Below are positions 29,001-44,000 of a stretch of 64,000 nt of DNA, in pieces. This stretch comes from Sitta carolinensis (taxonomy: Eukaryota; Chordata; Aves; Passeriformes; Sittidae). The notes beneath the pieces were generated by a model that saw only the letters and a list, made by a program, of their open reading frames with translations, was not told the DNA's origin and ran no database searches. Position numbers and translations under genes: made by a program. The stretch lies in NCBI GenBank assembly GCA_032173965.1, contig CM063288.1:21301501-21365500 (forward strand). The letters run 5' to 3'. Each line of letters opens with the position of its first letter. The first letter of the stretch is position 1.

Positions 29001-32000
29001 ACGAGAGCATTTTAAAAAAATTCTTTAGTAATAATAAATTAGAAGTATCTTGCATTGTACAGTTAGATTGCCTGCAAAGGATATCCATTAGTAACACATA
29101 TGCAAACCACCTTAGAGTTACATCTTTACAATCTATTCTACAGTTATGCATGTTTTGAAGCATTTTCATGGTATTTTACCAGATATTTCTCATAAACATT
29201 AATTTTAAAATCTAGGAGGCAATTCTTAAAGCTGTCTTCATATGTCTCTAAGAATGAGAACTACACTTCCAGCTTTTCCTCTTCCCAATATTCCCACCAC
29301 CATATCTGAAAAACCTCATCTTAAGCACAGTAGTTATGTATTAGCTCATCGTTTAACAATCTAGAATAACCTTAAGTTTATTTCATAACATATAATCAAG
29401 CAACATACAGTAATTAAAGCACACTGAAAACAGCAGTTACTAGCTAATTAACATTACAGAAACACTTTTCTTAATGCTAGAAAAAGACAAAGATTATATA
29501 AAATACCATCGCATGAGGAAGAGTTGGTAATGAACCTTTTTGTTTAAAACACTGAAACTTCAGCTTAAGAATTTGAAGTTAAACTACATTTAATTCATGA
29601 ATTAAAAATGTCAGTGTGGGTTATGCATGATTAGGTAAGCCATTTAGAGATTACCCTTGCACCACACGGTTCATGTAGGGCAAGGACCATTCACATAAAC
29701 CCTCAGGATAGCTCACCATCCACAAACATGCCCAACCTCTACATTATCCTTATTCATGCAGAGTTGAAGAAATAATACAGTCTCACTATTTTCACGGCCA
29801 TAGGAAGTATTTTGGCATCACCACGGCACCTGAACTGCAGCTAGGGCCAAGCAGCAAAGGCTAACTCAGGCACCCTGGGTTGGAGGTAGGGGATGGCTGC
29901 CAGGCAGCCTCTGTCTTCTTCTGAATACACTGGCTTGCAATGCCAGTACAGCAGCACTTTGTTTCACAGGTATTTTCTGCTTTGCCATTAAATTGCCACT
30001 TTAAAACAGTGGCTGCATTTTACCTCTACATGCTATTTTTGAACCCATCTTCTTCTTACATCATATTTTTTATCTGTCTGTACTAAGAGTAAGACCTAAA
30101 AATTCTTATGAGATAAAACTGAGTGCACACTCAGCTCTAGCAAGCAGTCTCTCTAGAGACCAACACTTTGATATGAAAATATGCTCTGATATTTTTTCCC
30201 CATTATTTGTATCACACCATAATTCACCAGCTTCCATATATTCTTACCTGTTCTGATATATTTTTATCACTTAACAGAGTTTTTCAATGTCAGGAATTAT
30301 TTTGTGTCACCTGCCATGTTTTCTAAGCTTTCCAAACACAGTGCATATGCTGGTGAATTATCTTCCCACAGAGTTTCATGATGACTAGATGGGCAAACAC
30401 AAAGATTACAGCTACAAAGCAGTGGTTGGTTAGGGTTAGTAGTAAACAAGATCAGGCCTTCCATAAAGTCTGGCACACAACCACAGCTAATTTTGTGCTC
30501 ACATACAGGCACAGGGCAGTGCACAGGCAAAAACGTGGCCAACACCAAACTGACAGCAGACTGCCTTTCTCAGCAGTATTGCCTTTGTTTCCTAGTCACT
30601 ATAAGCTGGCAATTCTATGCACACCCTTGCAGAGTTGCTTTAAATTTTGAAATCCAATAGATGTGCTTTTATAAAGGTACACTCAAATTCTCTACACATG
30701 ATTGTCAGTATGAACGTTTGCATCACACAGCAAAGAAAGCCTGTATATCAAGCAGGCCATCTCAAATTGCCTTTTAGCATGAGGAAACATGTATCTTAAA
30801 ACATTTCTGCTCTGATAAAAAAGGTATTTAAAATTCAAACATTCCAGAAAGAAAAATAAATACTAATGTTATTATCCTTCACTTGATCCCTGCCTTTTTA
30901 AACATCACTGTTACCACTTCTTCAATAGGCTGTGATACAAACTGTCAAACTCACTGGCAGCAAGAGGCTTTCAGAAAACACTGAAAGAGACAATGCTGAT
31001 TGCTAATTCTAGAACAAAACATCATTTGTTCCATGTTTGGTTTGACCCCAGTCTTATTTTCCTGATAAAATAAACCTAAAAATCTTTCTTAGAATGAAGA
31101 TTCTCTCCATCTCAAAACACTCAAAGAAACTCTTCAAAAGAAAAGGATCATACTGGCCACCATGGTTCTACAATTTCTGAAGCCTCTGAAGCAAATCCTT
31201 GTCCATCAGATTCCCTTAAATCTATTTAAAAAACCCCAACTTTCATCCTATTATTGCAGGAGGATTCCTTGAAATTTTCCCCCAAGAGCTATCTTACATT
31301 ATTTGTCTTGGACCACATCTATTCTGAAGAAGCTATCATTACTATTAAAAAAAATAAAGAATTATTTCAGAGTTCCTAAAATTAGTAGACTCCCAGAAGA
31401 TCCTGAGCCTCAACAGTTAAACTTCTTCACAATGCATGAAAGATGACAAAACTCCCCAAATTTCAAAGGATATGAGAAAGGCATAGACTATTCCAACATT
31501 TACACTGATGCCTCTAACACTACTGTTACAGTTGCCCTGCAGACCAGCAAGTCTAGCACCACCATCCCTACATGCAGTTTCACTCAACTTACAGCTCACC
31601 CTCTGCCCACAGGACAAGGGGGCTGACAGGAGCAAGCCAGAGGCCAGAACTGTTCTAGCAGACTTCACAGCCCTGCTAGTTCAAGGGAGAGAATCTGACA
31701 GAAAAGATTCCTTAAAGAGTTACATCCTATTTTAAAGTAACCTTATGATTGCAAAGGAGTTTGTTATAAAAATACAGTTCTCTGTTTAATTTTTTTCATT
31801 TTGTAAGAACCTCGATACAGAATACTGTATGTACTTTTTATGTAATGTAATGTTCTAACCTAAATTAGATCGGGGATTAAAATAAAAACCCAATTATATC
31901 ACATAACACAGAATGAAAGCGTTACTATTTCCTTTGGATATGTCAGGAAAATCTTATTTCGGATCTCTCGAAAATATCATGCTTAAACTCCAAAAAAGTT

Positions 32001-35000
32001 TAGAAGAAACACACAACAAATCAGCAAGAGATTTTTCTGGTTCAAAAAAAATAGAAAAGTTTGAAGAAAGCATAGCTGTTGCAATGCTATGAAAACTGGA
32101 TTTATTTTGTTTTTCAGCTAGCCAATGTTAACTGAATTGTTTATTTTTCAAATAATTTGTGTCTTTAAAAAATTTCTATATTTTCTGCTACTGCAGAAGA
32201 AGGAACCTTCCAAAACGCTATAAAGCTGTTAAGTTTCCATTCTGACATCTATTTAATAGTACATACACGTATAAAATCTTTTTTCTTTAAATAAAGTGGT
32301 AGGCAGTATAGCTAAGAAAAAACATGTTAAGTGAACAGAAGATGGATTACCCTTGACTAGACTTTCCATTTTGGTGAAAAATCAGAACTCTGATCACAAG
32401 CAAATTTCTCTGTGGTTTGCTGATTACTAACATTAGAAATGTTCGCCGAATCATTTAAATCATCTGTTTCTTTACAATGTGCTTTCAGTTACTTGTTTTC
32501 CATTTTCAGTACAACACTGCTGATAATATTACAATATTCCCTCCTAAGAGAGGCAGTCAGACCCTGTCTGCATTCCATGGGAACACAGCCTTGCTCTCAG
32601 ATGCAGCTCCATCTGCCCTTCTTCCCCACACTGCCAGCCCGAAGCCCAGCTTACCCATCTACTCACTCCATCAAGACATGAAAACTGGTGACATATGATA
32701 CTGATTTATGAACTCAAACTGCATCAAAAATTCAAACTGCATTTAAATACAAGTAGTATTTTCCCTTATCAAAGATTTCCAAAAGGTTCTTTCTTCTCAA
32801 AAATTCTGAATATTACAGCCTAGTTACATGGAAGTATTTCTATGCAGTGCAATACTATAGTTATTTCTATGCAGTGTTTGTATAACACAGAATTAATACA
32901 CTTCCACATAATTATACATGTTTTGAAACAAAGAACGCTATTTGTTATTTGTTCTCCAAGGCGAAGTTTAAAACAGAAAAAAAAAGTACTTTCACAGTGA
33001 TTTTATGGGTGAGATTTGAAATTGCTTTGTACTAACTTACTGAATTTCAGCAAATTTAACTTTTCAACTTAAAACTATTTTCCTACAGCTGCAGTGGTCC
33101 CAGAAATATTTTTCCAGTCGAAAAGCTTTTAGTTCACTGAGACTGTGAAGAAATTATCGTTTCTTATATTTTCACTGCTCTAATACAGTAAATTAACACT
33201 CTAGTATATAGCACCACTGATGTACAAAATCCTGTTAACCAACATCACCCTGCTGTTGCACAGCAAGAAAACAAAAGTGGGAAGGGGAAAAAACCCTCAA
33301 ATCAGCAAACAACGCGCAGAAGCATTCTAGGAAAAAAAAAACAAAAAACAAAGCATAAACAGAAAGAGCTAAGAGAAAAGCTTAACTTGATGATTTTAGC
33401 TGACAAAAGCAGCACTTCTCTCTGTCGTGGAGGGAATTTGGCTGTTGCTTATTGGAAGCAGATGGAGGGACTGGTTGTAGGACTGCAGCACACAAGCTGG
33501 GAGCGCTGGTGTCTGCGCCCAGCAGCCCAGAGAGCGGCAGCGCGCAGCAGGCACTGCGCGCTCCCAGCACGCACCCCGCTGAGAACCCCCGCTCCACGGG
33601 CGGCCCCAAGGGCTCCCGACGCGACGACAGCCGCGCACAAGGAGGTCGCCCAGCCTGCACAGCGAGGGCCAAGCGCCGGCTACAGAGCAAGGAAGAGCCT
33701 GTGGCCATCAGCTCACTCCCCTGCCCAGGGCATCCAGACACTCGCGCCAGTGCGGGCAGCACACCGCGCACATCCACACCCCACCCAATACCTGCTTCGG
33801 CACTCACCTGGGCCCCTCAATGCACTGACCAGCAAGCTGCACGACTCCATCTACAGCAAGACTAGGAAAAACTGCTAAAAGTCTTGCCCCAAACGGTGGG
33901 TGGTTAGGAGAATCAAGATTATCATGTATTTACCTTTAAAAGTGTCTAGTCCATCATATAATTCAACAACAATGCTCAAATGAGGTAGTCAAAATACCCT
34001 AGCACGGCAACATTACCCTAACCATTCAGGAGGAAAATGAAAATTTAATAACATCTAACACTTTTTTTTTTTTTTTTAATAGGAGGCATCATTAAAGCAA
34101 ATTATTAAATAATTCTGAATGGTTTTATCTTCTCTTAGTAAGTGAAACTCTGCTAAGGTTAAGTGAGCAAGACAACTGAAAAGCTGAGTAGCCAATTGAG
34201 TTGGCAGTACCTTTGCTCTGCTAGGACCATTCACACTGCACTTCCCAGCTCCAACAATGGCTAAAGCAAGTCAATAATGACACTGCAGTACTTCTCCATA
34301 AGGCAAATATATACACACAATTGACACTCCCCCCAATTACTTATTTAAAAGTGCAACTACATCAATTAATACTTAAAACCGGTCACCATGAACCCATACA
34401 GAGAGGGGAAAAACTAAATTTAAACAAGAATATGAGTGTTATTTTATTTTGGTGTGGGACAATTCCACTAGAAGGAAACAATCTATCTCCTCACAAGAAG
34501 AATGTGAATATGTAAATGATCAATTAACTCATACACTAAATTATTCACTCTAAATCACACAGTCACCTTAACTTTGAGTCTGCAAAAGTAATCGATACAG
34601 AAAAGAGGAAGAGATCTATTTTTGTTTTCTATAAATATATACTGACTAGTTAAGGTTCAGACCAAGTCATCTTTATTCACACTGAGCAGAACTTGACTGC
34701 AATTCATGGAATTTGAATCACACAGTATGACTAAATAGAAGAACTACACCCTAGGAAAAAATATGGAACTACTTTAAAAGGTCACTTTTGTTCTGTCTCC
34801 CTACCTGTTTACATACACATTTTAGGAAAAATGACAACAGGAAAAAAGTGAAAGGATGAGAGCATGAATTAGTAATTAGCCAGTTAGCAGCTTAGAATCA
34901 TGCTGGAATAATAAAATGGAAGTATCTTAATAAAGTAAATGTTCTTAATGGCTTATCAGTTTAAAAATAATCATATTCTTATCAAAGCCACTGTATGGGA

Positions 35001-38000
35001 AGAGACTAAATGAGAGCTGTATGTTTTAATATTGTTTTGCATGGTCTTTAGTTTGTATTTATATTCTTTTCATATCCCATCCCCATGGGATTATTGTTGG
35101 AACAGTGCTGTAGTCATATCTGACTGCAAGCTAATTTTAATTTTATTTCTATCTAAATCTCTACCTTGGACTATTCCTCAGTAGGGCAAGTTACTAGACC
35201 AGTGTGAAAGAAGAAGAAAGTTGAATTTACATGCTCCTGTCTCAGGGCTTCAGGAGGAGGTGTGACTGCTGAAGGAAGCCGGTAATGCTCCAGAACTAGG
35301 AGGCAGCCACAGATTTTATCACAGATTCAGCAATCCCAGTAAGTCCTGCACACAAATATGGAATTACATAGTCACAAATTCCTTCCAAAAACAGAGCAAC
35401 TGAAAACAAAAATCAGCAATAAGGTAGTTCAGTTATAACTTTTCTTCAAATGGGAACAATGCCTCGCCTGACTTCAAGTATACGGAAATTCTGAAGACAT
35501 GTTATGCCTTCCCTAAGGTTATGGGGAGCAAGACAGGCCTACTGCATACTCAGCCAACACACAAAACTACACTAATTCCACCCTCTTCGTTGAATTCTCC
35601 ACAAAATATCCCATTTTATTCAATACAAAGTAATTTGAGAAGGAGACAGCAGATTTTCCACGAATTTCTATAGCACTGAATCTGTTTTAATACAAGGAGA
35701 ACAACTCTAAGAAATCACAGCCAAGTCACATGCAAATTCTTCCCATTCACTTTGAAATGGGAAGACATATAAATAAGGAAAGATACAGCAATAACAGAGG
35801 AACAGAACATCACAGACTGGGTATTTCCAACAGAGAAAAACATTCAGTAGGTGTCTGTACAGTCATTAGTACAGTAGGGTCAGAATCAGAAAAACGTGGT
35901 TTGCTTGTAGGTTTTATTTTAAACCGTGCAAACAGAAACTATTCTATTCGTGTCAAAACGTGTTCATATGGAACAAAACATCTCCTGCAGTCCAGATCAC
36001 TTCACTGCAAGGCTTTTTTCTCTGTTGCAATATCATCATGTGCCATTAATTTGCTAGTTGGGAAAAAAAAAGGCCTGAAGCCTAACATGTATTTTTATCT
36101 ACTTGTTAAAAAAAGTATGAGAAAAGCTCTCCATAATGGAGAAGGAAGGAGGAATGGAGGGGGTGGGAGACAAGAACAGGACACAAAAAAAACACCTTTT
36201 CCAAAGATTGTTCTAGGCAAAAGGGACATGTCATGTTAAACAGTAGTCAATAGCTGTATACAACCAGTAAACAAATTCAGCTCCATGAAAAAAGAACTAC
36301 ATCACCATTTAGTGGTTGCAATTTAGATTATTCTAGCGTGTAATACTTTAATTGTATAAAACAAAGCTGATGTCACAAACACAAAAGAACTTCTTGCAAA
36401 GCAAGCACCACAAGTAATTTTTATGCTGCCACTGATGGCTGACAAGTGATGAGCACTTTGTTCGAATTCATATACTTATGCATCTAAGGCAACAGGTGGC
36501 TTATAAAAAGAAAACACTAAGAGCTTTTTAACTCTTCATTATCAAAAATTTTATAATATGTTTTATCATAATGACTAAACAATCTCTACAAATAAAATCT
36601 CAACATACTAACTACAAAGATGAACTATGGCTCAGGGAAAATTATCCATTATTTTGCTAAAAGCAGAAACTGAGGTAAGGTTCTGGATCCCATTGACTTG
36701 AGCTCTGCCTACACTCACAACATTTTGTAATTGCACAAAGCACTCAATATTTAAACAGGACCCTGTGATATATAAATCAAAATTAGTTTAAGACAAAAAC
36801 TATTATTATTATTTATATTTTCTTGCTGTCTTTTCTGTATCCATCTCAAACAACATTGTGTTATATTGTGGTAGCCTTGAGAAGGAAATTTCTGGAAGTG
36901 TATTCTCAAGTCTTAAAATCAACTAAAAATTATGCATTTTAGTTGCTGCTTTATGTAGTTTGGGCCAAGAGTGGCATTACAGAAACAATGCTGGTTTTTT
37001 CTAAATACTGCACAGTCCAATGAACAGTTTTGTTTTCTTTACGCACACAGCGTTAATAAAAAAAATAATTAAGGCAGCTGTGCTGCACAGAATGAAGGAA
37101 TATACTTCATTTACACGTGCATTTAAGTGAAAAGGACTTCAAAGCAAAATAAAAAACACAAACACAGAGATAATTCAGATTAAAAAATAAAACTAAAATA
37201 AAATAACCTAGAGCAGTATTTACTGATTTTGTTACATTGTTTAAAAACTGGAAGGTACGTTGAGAAGACAAAAAGGCAATAAGAATACCAAAACAATCTT
37301 TATATTCTGCCTTGTAATTAAACTATGAAATAATCATCTGGTTACGATTAAAACATTTTAGTGTTTGCTGGTTTGGATAGATTAAACTCATTTCCAACAT
37401 ATTAGACTTTTTCCTCTGCATGGCAGTTTCACCATGCCATCCCTAACAATTCAAAAGTATGACATCAATATTTCTTATCCTGTACACTACGCACACACAT
37501 ACACACAATTTCTAAGGTGATGATCATTGGATTAAGTTTTCTGCTTTTTAACACTTCAGAGAACCCAACCTAGAGTCTCAAACTTTCGGATTCCCTCTGC
37601 TTCTTTCCATATTTTGTCGGAAAGCAAGCAATCCCTCTCAGGCAGCATACATTGCTGTACTTCTACATTTCCTCCCTTTTGTAACTCTTCCACACACTCA
37701 ACACTTCTCATTCCTACTGCTATTTAGCTTTGAGACATTAATTTTCACATCAAATTACCAAAGCTGGGTGCATAAAAATATGCAGTAAGTGTCAAGGAAC
37801 TTATCTAAGTAACAGCTATCTAGGCTAGTACTGAAATGCAAACCTATGCTCAAACATATTTTAAAAGTTGAACTAGTAAAGTGAGTTTGAGGTACAGAAG
37901 CTTCTGCCATCATCCATACTGGGAGAAAAGCTGTATGATGGAGGAGGGAAATGAAGGCAGAGAGAAGGAAGAAGGGATGTTGTTTGATTTTGTAAAGAAA

Positions 38001-41000
38001 GTCTTTCAAACTAACTTTAAAAGAAAACAAATTAATTATGTATTACTTAAATACACAGAAATTTAATTACATATCTAAAGATATACACTGAGATTCTGAA
38101 GAATCTTCTTGCTATTTTATCAACAACATATGAAGCTTCACTTAAACAGCAAAACCCAAAATAGGAACTGAAAGTAGCATTTCTGAGGTATTTCAAACAA
38201 GTAAGTATTTGGCTTGATATTCTGTTAACTGTCTCCAGGCACAGAGGCTTCAGGGTGTTGAGGCTAGAGACCCCCTGGCATCAAAACTAAAGCAACAGTT
38301 TCCAAAGCAGCTCTTGCAACAACTGCTGATAAACATGCAGCATTTAAATCCAGCCCATTTGCTAATTCTGTTTTCTGCAGAAGATACCAGGATAAAAACA
38401 TCTTGAAATACACTAAAAAATTGCTGGGAGAAGCTGAGTGGAGCAAATACAAGAGCGATAAGATCCAAACAGAAAAAAAGCAGGCCATAAGAATTTATGC
38501 TGAGATGCCATTGATAACTGACTGACAATATATCAATGTTATATTGATACATAACTCCTTGTAAACCTAAGCAGAAAAACAAAACTTCATCTTCAGTCAA
38601 AGTGAAGCTGGACTTCATCAGGACAGAAGAGAAAGTCTGGAAAACATATTGAAAACATACCAACTATTTTGCTGAAGGCTCACCAAAAGAAGTCAGCAGA
38701 TTTCCACATCAATACTTCAGCATTACAACAGCACAAAGCCACCATCTGCAACCAAACCCTGCATCTCAATAACATTTCAGCATAAATAAGTCATAAGAAA
38801 GTCAGATTTCTTCAGATTCCAGTGGACAATATGCAAAGTTTGAAAGAAAATATCTCTAAGTCTTGTAAACTTAGAAGGAAAAAAAAAAAGGGGGGGGGGG
38901 GGAAGGATGCAACTGGCATATTTCCTAAGGCTGCCTTTTTACAAACATTTTTCATCTTGCCAGTCGCAGCTTAAAGCTCCCTCAGCTAGAACAGCATGAC
39001 TGTTTGCTGTATTACATACTAAATCTGATTAGAGAAATGACCTATTTTTAAAGTAATCCGGCAAAAAGAATATGGTCATTTTTAAGACCCAAAACCCCTT
39101 TTACTACATGGTTTCATATCAGTTCCAACAGCACAGAAGAAAGTGGCAGCATATCCATGAGAAAAGGTGTTGGAGTATGGAGCCACTTCAGCACGCAGAA
39201 GACCTTCCCTTCCAGGCAAAGTCTGGCAAAACACATGACTTGACAAGGGACAGACAACTATTTTTCTAAAAGTGGCATTTTGGCTGTTGTAGAAACCAGG
39301 CTGCTCCAATAAATAGCAATTCTGAAAGGAAACTGAACCAGAGGTTTTTCAGTCAGTTTATTACAGTCACATAAACTCAAAGTCACATAAACTCTAAACT
39401 GACAACCCAAGGATCTCAGACAAATTTGCTTGACAAAGAACAAAAAGTAGGTATATATTCATTAGGTCTTACAACAGCATATCTTAACTAACCCAGAAGC
39501 CTTGTTTAATTTGTCTAGGCTAAGTAACTTACAGCCAGAATAAGAAACCCAAAGCCAGGTTCCTCCTGGAATTCTCTTGCTGTAGTTACTCCACTGTTCA
39601 GTACACAGCAATCAGGTCTGTGAACTGCTCCTTGTCTGTTTCAACATTGAAGTCACACAGGTCTCAGCAATTATCCCCTCAGCTCAGCTGGGATGCAGCT
39701 CACCTACATACTCAACTCCAGAGCAAGGAGGGACAGTGATAAAGAGCCCCAGGGCAGCAACAGCGAGCTCCCACTGCCGTTTACAAACACAGGGCAGCCC
39801 CCACCCTCTGCTGTGTTAGGAGGCACAGCATCCACGATTTCACTGAGAAACAGAAGGGCTTCAAAGAACCCCTCTAATTTAAAGTTTTCCTTAAAACTGC
39901 ATTAAAAAAACAAAAATACTTTCTCAAAAGCAACTTTTCTGAAAGGGATGTTATACTCAGTTTACAGACTACTCGCCTTTCTGATATGATCATGCAGCTA
40001 ATTAAAGTGAAAACACTCAGCTGCTTATATTTTTGTAAAGAACTGCTACTTTACCTTTTCTGAGGTAGCCTCCCTCTCACCAAAGGAAAACAGGCTTTCA
40101 CATTTCTTATTAGAAAAATGAAACAAATCCATCTGCAGATACTTTTCCCTTCAAGCTTTCAAGAAAATCCAAGGAACAGCAATTAAAAAGTTATTAATAA
40201 ATTATTAAATTTTTTTTAAAAGTCAGGATATGCTACGCCATCAGCAAAGACATCCACTTAAACATGTAAACACATATTTCAGAAACGGTCACCTGAACAT
40301 CCCAACTCTATCACACATTGACAATTTCTCTGAAGTATTACAGAGGAAAAACTCATCTGCATTGCCTAAACAGCAATTACACACTGCCAAATTACACACA
40401 CAGAACTATAATAAAAGTAGTGTAGGTCAAAGAATAGCAATGATTCAGTAAAGATAGCCTGCCTGGTCTCTATTCTCAGGGGAGGGAGGGTTTACTGGTC
40501 AAGTACTTTATGACTCACAGTACAGTATATTAGAAATTTTCTATGTATTCTTTAGAATTGAGAGATTGCCCTTGTAGCTCAGTAGGTAGCTCTCCTGTTT
40601 CTGGCCTACGAGGTCATAGCTTTAAGTCCCTGCTGAGGAAACTTAACAAGTTCCATCTATAAATAGAATGGCATTAGATGCTGCTACTCTAGCAAGGGTG
40701 GTGGCCTTAGACACGAAATTTTATGTTTTCATCTGTTCTGATACAAAAAAGAAACTGGACATAAAGAGGCATAAGACATTATGCTAAAGATGAATGACAA
40801 AGTAGGTTCCAAAATCCACTGTCACTTCAATTAGCACGATACTAACAAATCTAGCATTACCAAACTATGATAAAGACTGCAAGAACAGTAATTTCCCTTC
40901 TCAGTGACAATAAGTAATTAAATAAAATTACAGACTTTACAATATCTGAGACTGAAACCTCCTAGGTATTACACAATCAAAATGCAATTTGTGACACCAA

Positions 41001-44000
41001 GAGGCAACCTTAACATAAAACAAATTTTGGACTGTTTGATTAAAAATATAATGTTTGAACATTCATAAATCTATCTGAAGAAGTATATCCTTGCAAAGCA
41101 TTTATTTAATTATCACAGATTAATATGATACATATAAACTTTTGCTCCTAATATCCATATATTTGTGGAGGCTTATTTAGCTCTCAGAACAATTACTTGT
41201 GAGAAATTTGAGAATGAAACCTATTTTAACACTTACCTGAGTTTATTTGTGCTTTAAACTGTAACTATGTGGCCTTAGAGGAACACGGATTAAAGCTCAG
41301 GTATCATTTTCACTTAGTCTGGCAATGTAATTTACTGTTCAATAAAGACAAAGGCTAACTCACTACAGTGATGACAATTCTCCAGCACCTGTTCCACAAT
41401 CTGTACCCACACGCCCAGGAAAACAAATTCACTCCTCTGCTGGAGACAAAGCTGCAAACAGAATACTGCAAACAGCTCTGAGGTACAAAACCACAAATTT
41501 TGTTCATGTACACACACCAAAAGAAAAGAAACACCAACAATAAAACAGGAGATTAGGGTGATTTTATAATGTGATTTCCTGCATCTCAAACACATTAACA
41601 TTATTTTTAAGGATGACAATAGATCTCGTGATGTTCTTCTGCGATTTTTTAGCATAAGACGTTATTGCCCTTCCTGTTATTATCTTCTTGCCTAAGTGAA
41701 AAATCAGAGTAATTAAAAGTTTTCCACAGCTAGCCAAATTAAGCTAGCTGATCCTGCACTGGCATTGATCTATGAAACAGGATGTGGGTGTACAAAATGT
41801 CTCCATCCCTCCTGCAGGTGTAGATTTCATAGTAGTAACTGAAACTACGTGAGAGAAGATTCACAAGAATTCCACCCTGGTCATTTAATACCACTATCAA
41901 TACTTGGGACAATAATGTACTAGTATCCAAAGCACACACAAAGCTCTTTTCTGCTCTTCAGATCCTTCTACAAACAAGCATTTCTGAATTTAAGATGGAG
42001 AAGTTACTGAAAGCCAACTGAAAGTTTAGTTGAACTATGATCCACTGCAAATATTTTATTAAACTTTAATTCAGTCGCTCTTATTAATAAATAAGAAAAT
42101 TTCAAATTAAAAAAAAAATTTCAAACGTACAATTTCATCTAGTACAATCTACTAGATGGTAGTAAGACTACCATCTACTCAATAGCATATATCAATACAT
42201 CTTGATTGTCTAACACTATCAAGTTTGATATGTGCAGACTATTTTTAAACTTTGGTAGCTTAGCAGTGAAAAGTCTGTATCTGTAAACAGGCAACCCTTT
42301 TTAACATCTATCAATTACACTTAGCAATATAAAATAAAACCAAAGCATCTTCAAAAAATTGAACCAAAATATGTCAAAGACAATACAATTTTTTTTAAAT
42401 GTTTACATCATTTCAAGGTGAATTTTGACACATTATAAAGATGAAAAAACAGCTTCAGATATTAGAAGTGACAGAGCCAAGCTACAGCTGCATATACTGA
42501 GCCACTGTGATTCCCAAAGCACAGAACACACATGCTGAAAGGATGAGATGTAAGCCATACTCTGTTCAGTGAAACGTTAGTGCTGTGGAGTGTGGCTAAG
42601 TGATATCCTCACATGCCTCCTTCTCAGTAGCAGTCAGATTCCAGGAGCAGCAATCAGCAGGTATGGTTTCTTGTTAGAGAACATGGGGGAAAAGCACGTC
42701 ATGCCTCAAGTAAATAAAAGCTACAGATTAGCATCTTTTATAGAAAATACACACATTTTTATAGGAAGTCAAATAAGTGAAAAAAGAGGATGCATCTTAT
42801 TCAGTTAAGTAACTTTATCATCACTTTGATTTTTGTGTGGCAAATCAAAACACTGGCAGTATTACTAGAAGTTACCATTTACCTTCATGACGGTAAAAAT
42901 ATAAAGTCGACTTGATTTTAAATGCTGAGAAAAAAATCAGCAAAAATATTGTCAAACTCAGTTTTGATTAGTGCTTTTTTCAAGTAAGAATAAAGTACGC
43001 TGGACTGACATGATTCATAGCTATTGGAGCTTTAAGTAACGACAAATAGCTTTAGAAGTTACCTAAAACCCTGAAGGAGGCAGAACCAGGGGGTGGACTC
43101 AACAGTTTCAGTTTTAACAAACGTAAAACTGGAGTAAAAGGATTTAAAGCTTTCTAGGAATCCATTTGCATTATTCACACCAGTCACTTCCGTAAGACCG
43201 CAGGGGATGTTTACCTAGCTTCATAGTTCTTTCACTCTTACCACAAAGACCAAGATTTCACGGATTATCAGTCACCAAACTCCCCATCCTGCTGCTAAAA
43301 GGCAGCTGGAGCTCCTCTGCTGTGAAGCCAGAGCACTTCCAAAGGAGCAAAGCAGGAGCTTCCCAGCCCTACCTGCCTGCACTTCCCTGCACCGAGTCAC
43401 CACAGGCAGCTCACACGATCCTCTGCAGGACTGGCACACCAGGGGCTGTCACGGGCGACCTCTCAGCCTCTTCCACAAAATCCAACGTTGCCTGTCCTAC
43501 TTTAAACATTGGGCATCCAACCATAATGTCTCCTTATTAATTGAAAAGGAACATTTGATAGCAAAGTACTGTTACAGACAAGCTTCCTCCCAGTTTCTGT
43601 ACATTTGAAGAGAAAGACTGGATTTCATTAAATAAACTAAAAATAAGAGAAAAATGTGGAACATATTTTCTAGAAAACTAGGACTGCAGAGTATTAGTGG
43701 TAAGAGAAATTCAAAAACATGAAGAGCTCTGGCTTTTTAACATCCAGTATGTTCAAAAAGTTGACAGAGACATAGCAGGGACTAAATACTGATATATACC
43801 ATTTTCTTCACTGAAGCATTGTTTAGGCATAATGTGTAAATTTACACTTGTAACAAAGTTGCCATTCATAGTTCATCATACAAACAAAGTAATTTTCCAC
43901 AAGTACTTGTGATAGAACTGCCATAAAAGCTGAAAGGTGGTTAAAGCCATTAAACTGGGAAGAAACACTCTGATAACCTTCAAACAGCTTGCTTTCTGTC

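Noticed and set aside
28838..29169. Overlapping 106-codon (plus) and 88-codon (minus) frames
   Set aside because: AT-rich random-looking composition, no family resemblance, no splice or promoter context.
33382..33878. Open frames of 141, 163 and 137 codons on both strands at the intronic island
   Set aside because: Long frames on opposite strands at once are a composition effect. None resembles a known protein; the island itself is kept as a finding.
35730..36239. 169-codon plus-strand open frame in intron 4
   Set aside because: No recognisable domain, composition follows local A-rich DNA (Lys/Asn-rich, homopolymer-encoded stretches), and it is antisense within an intron.
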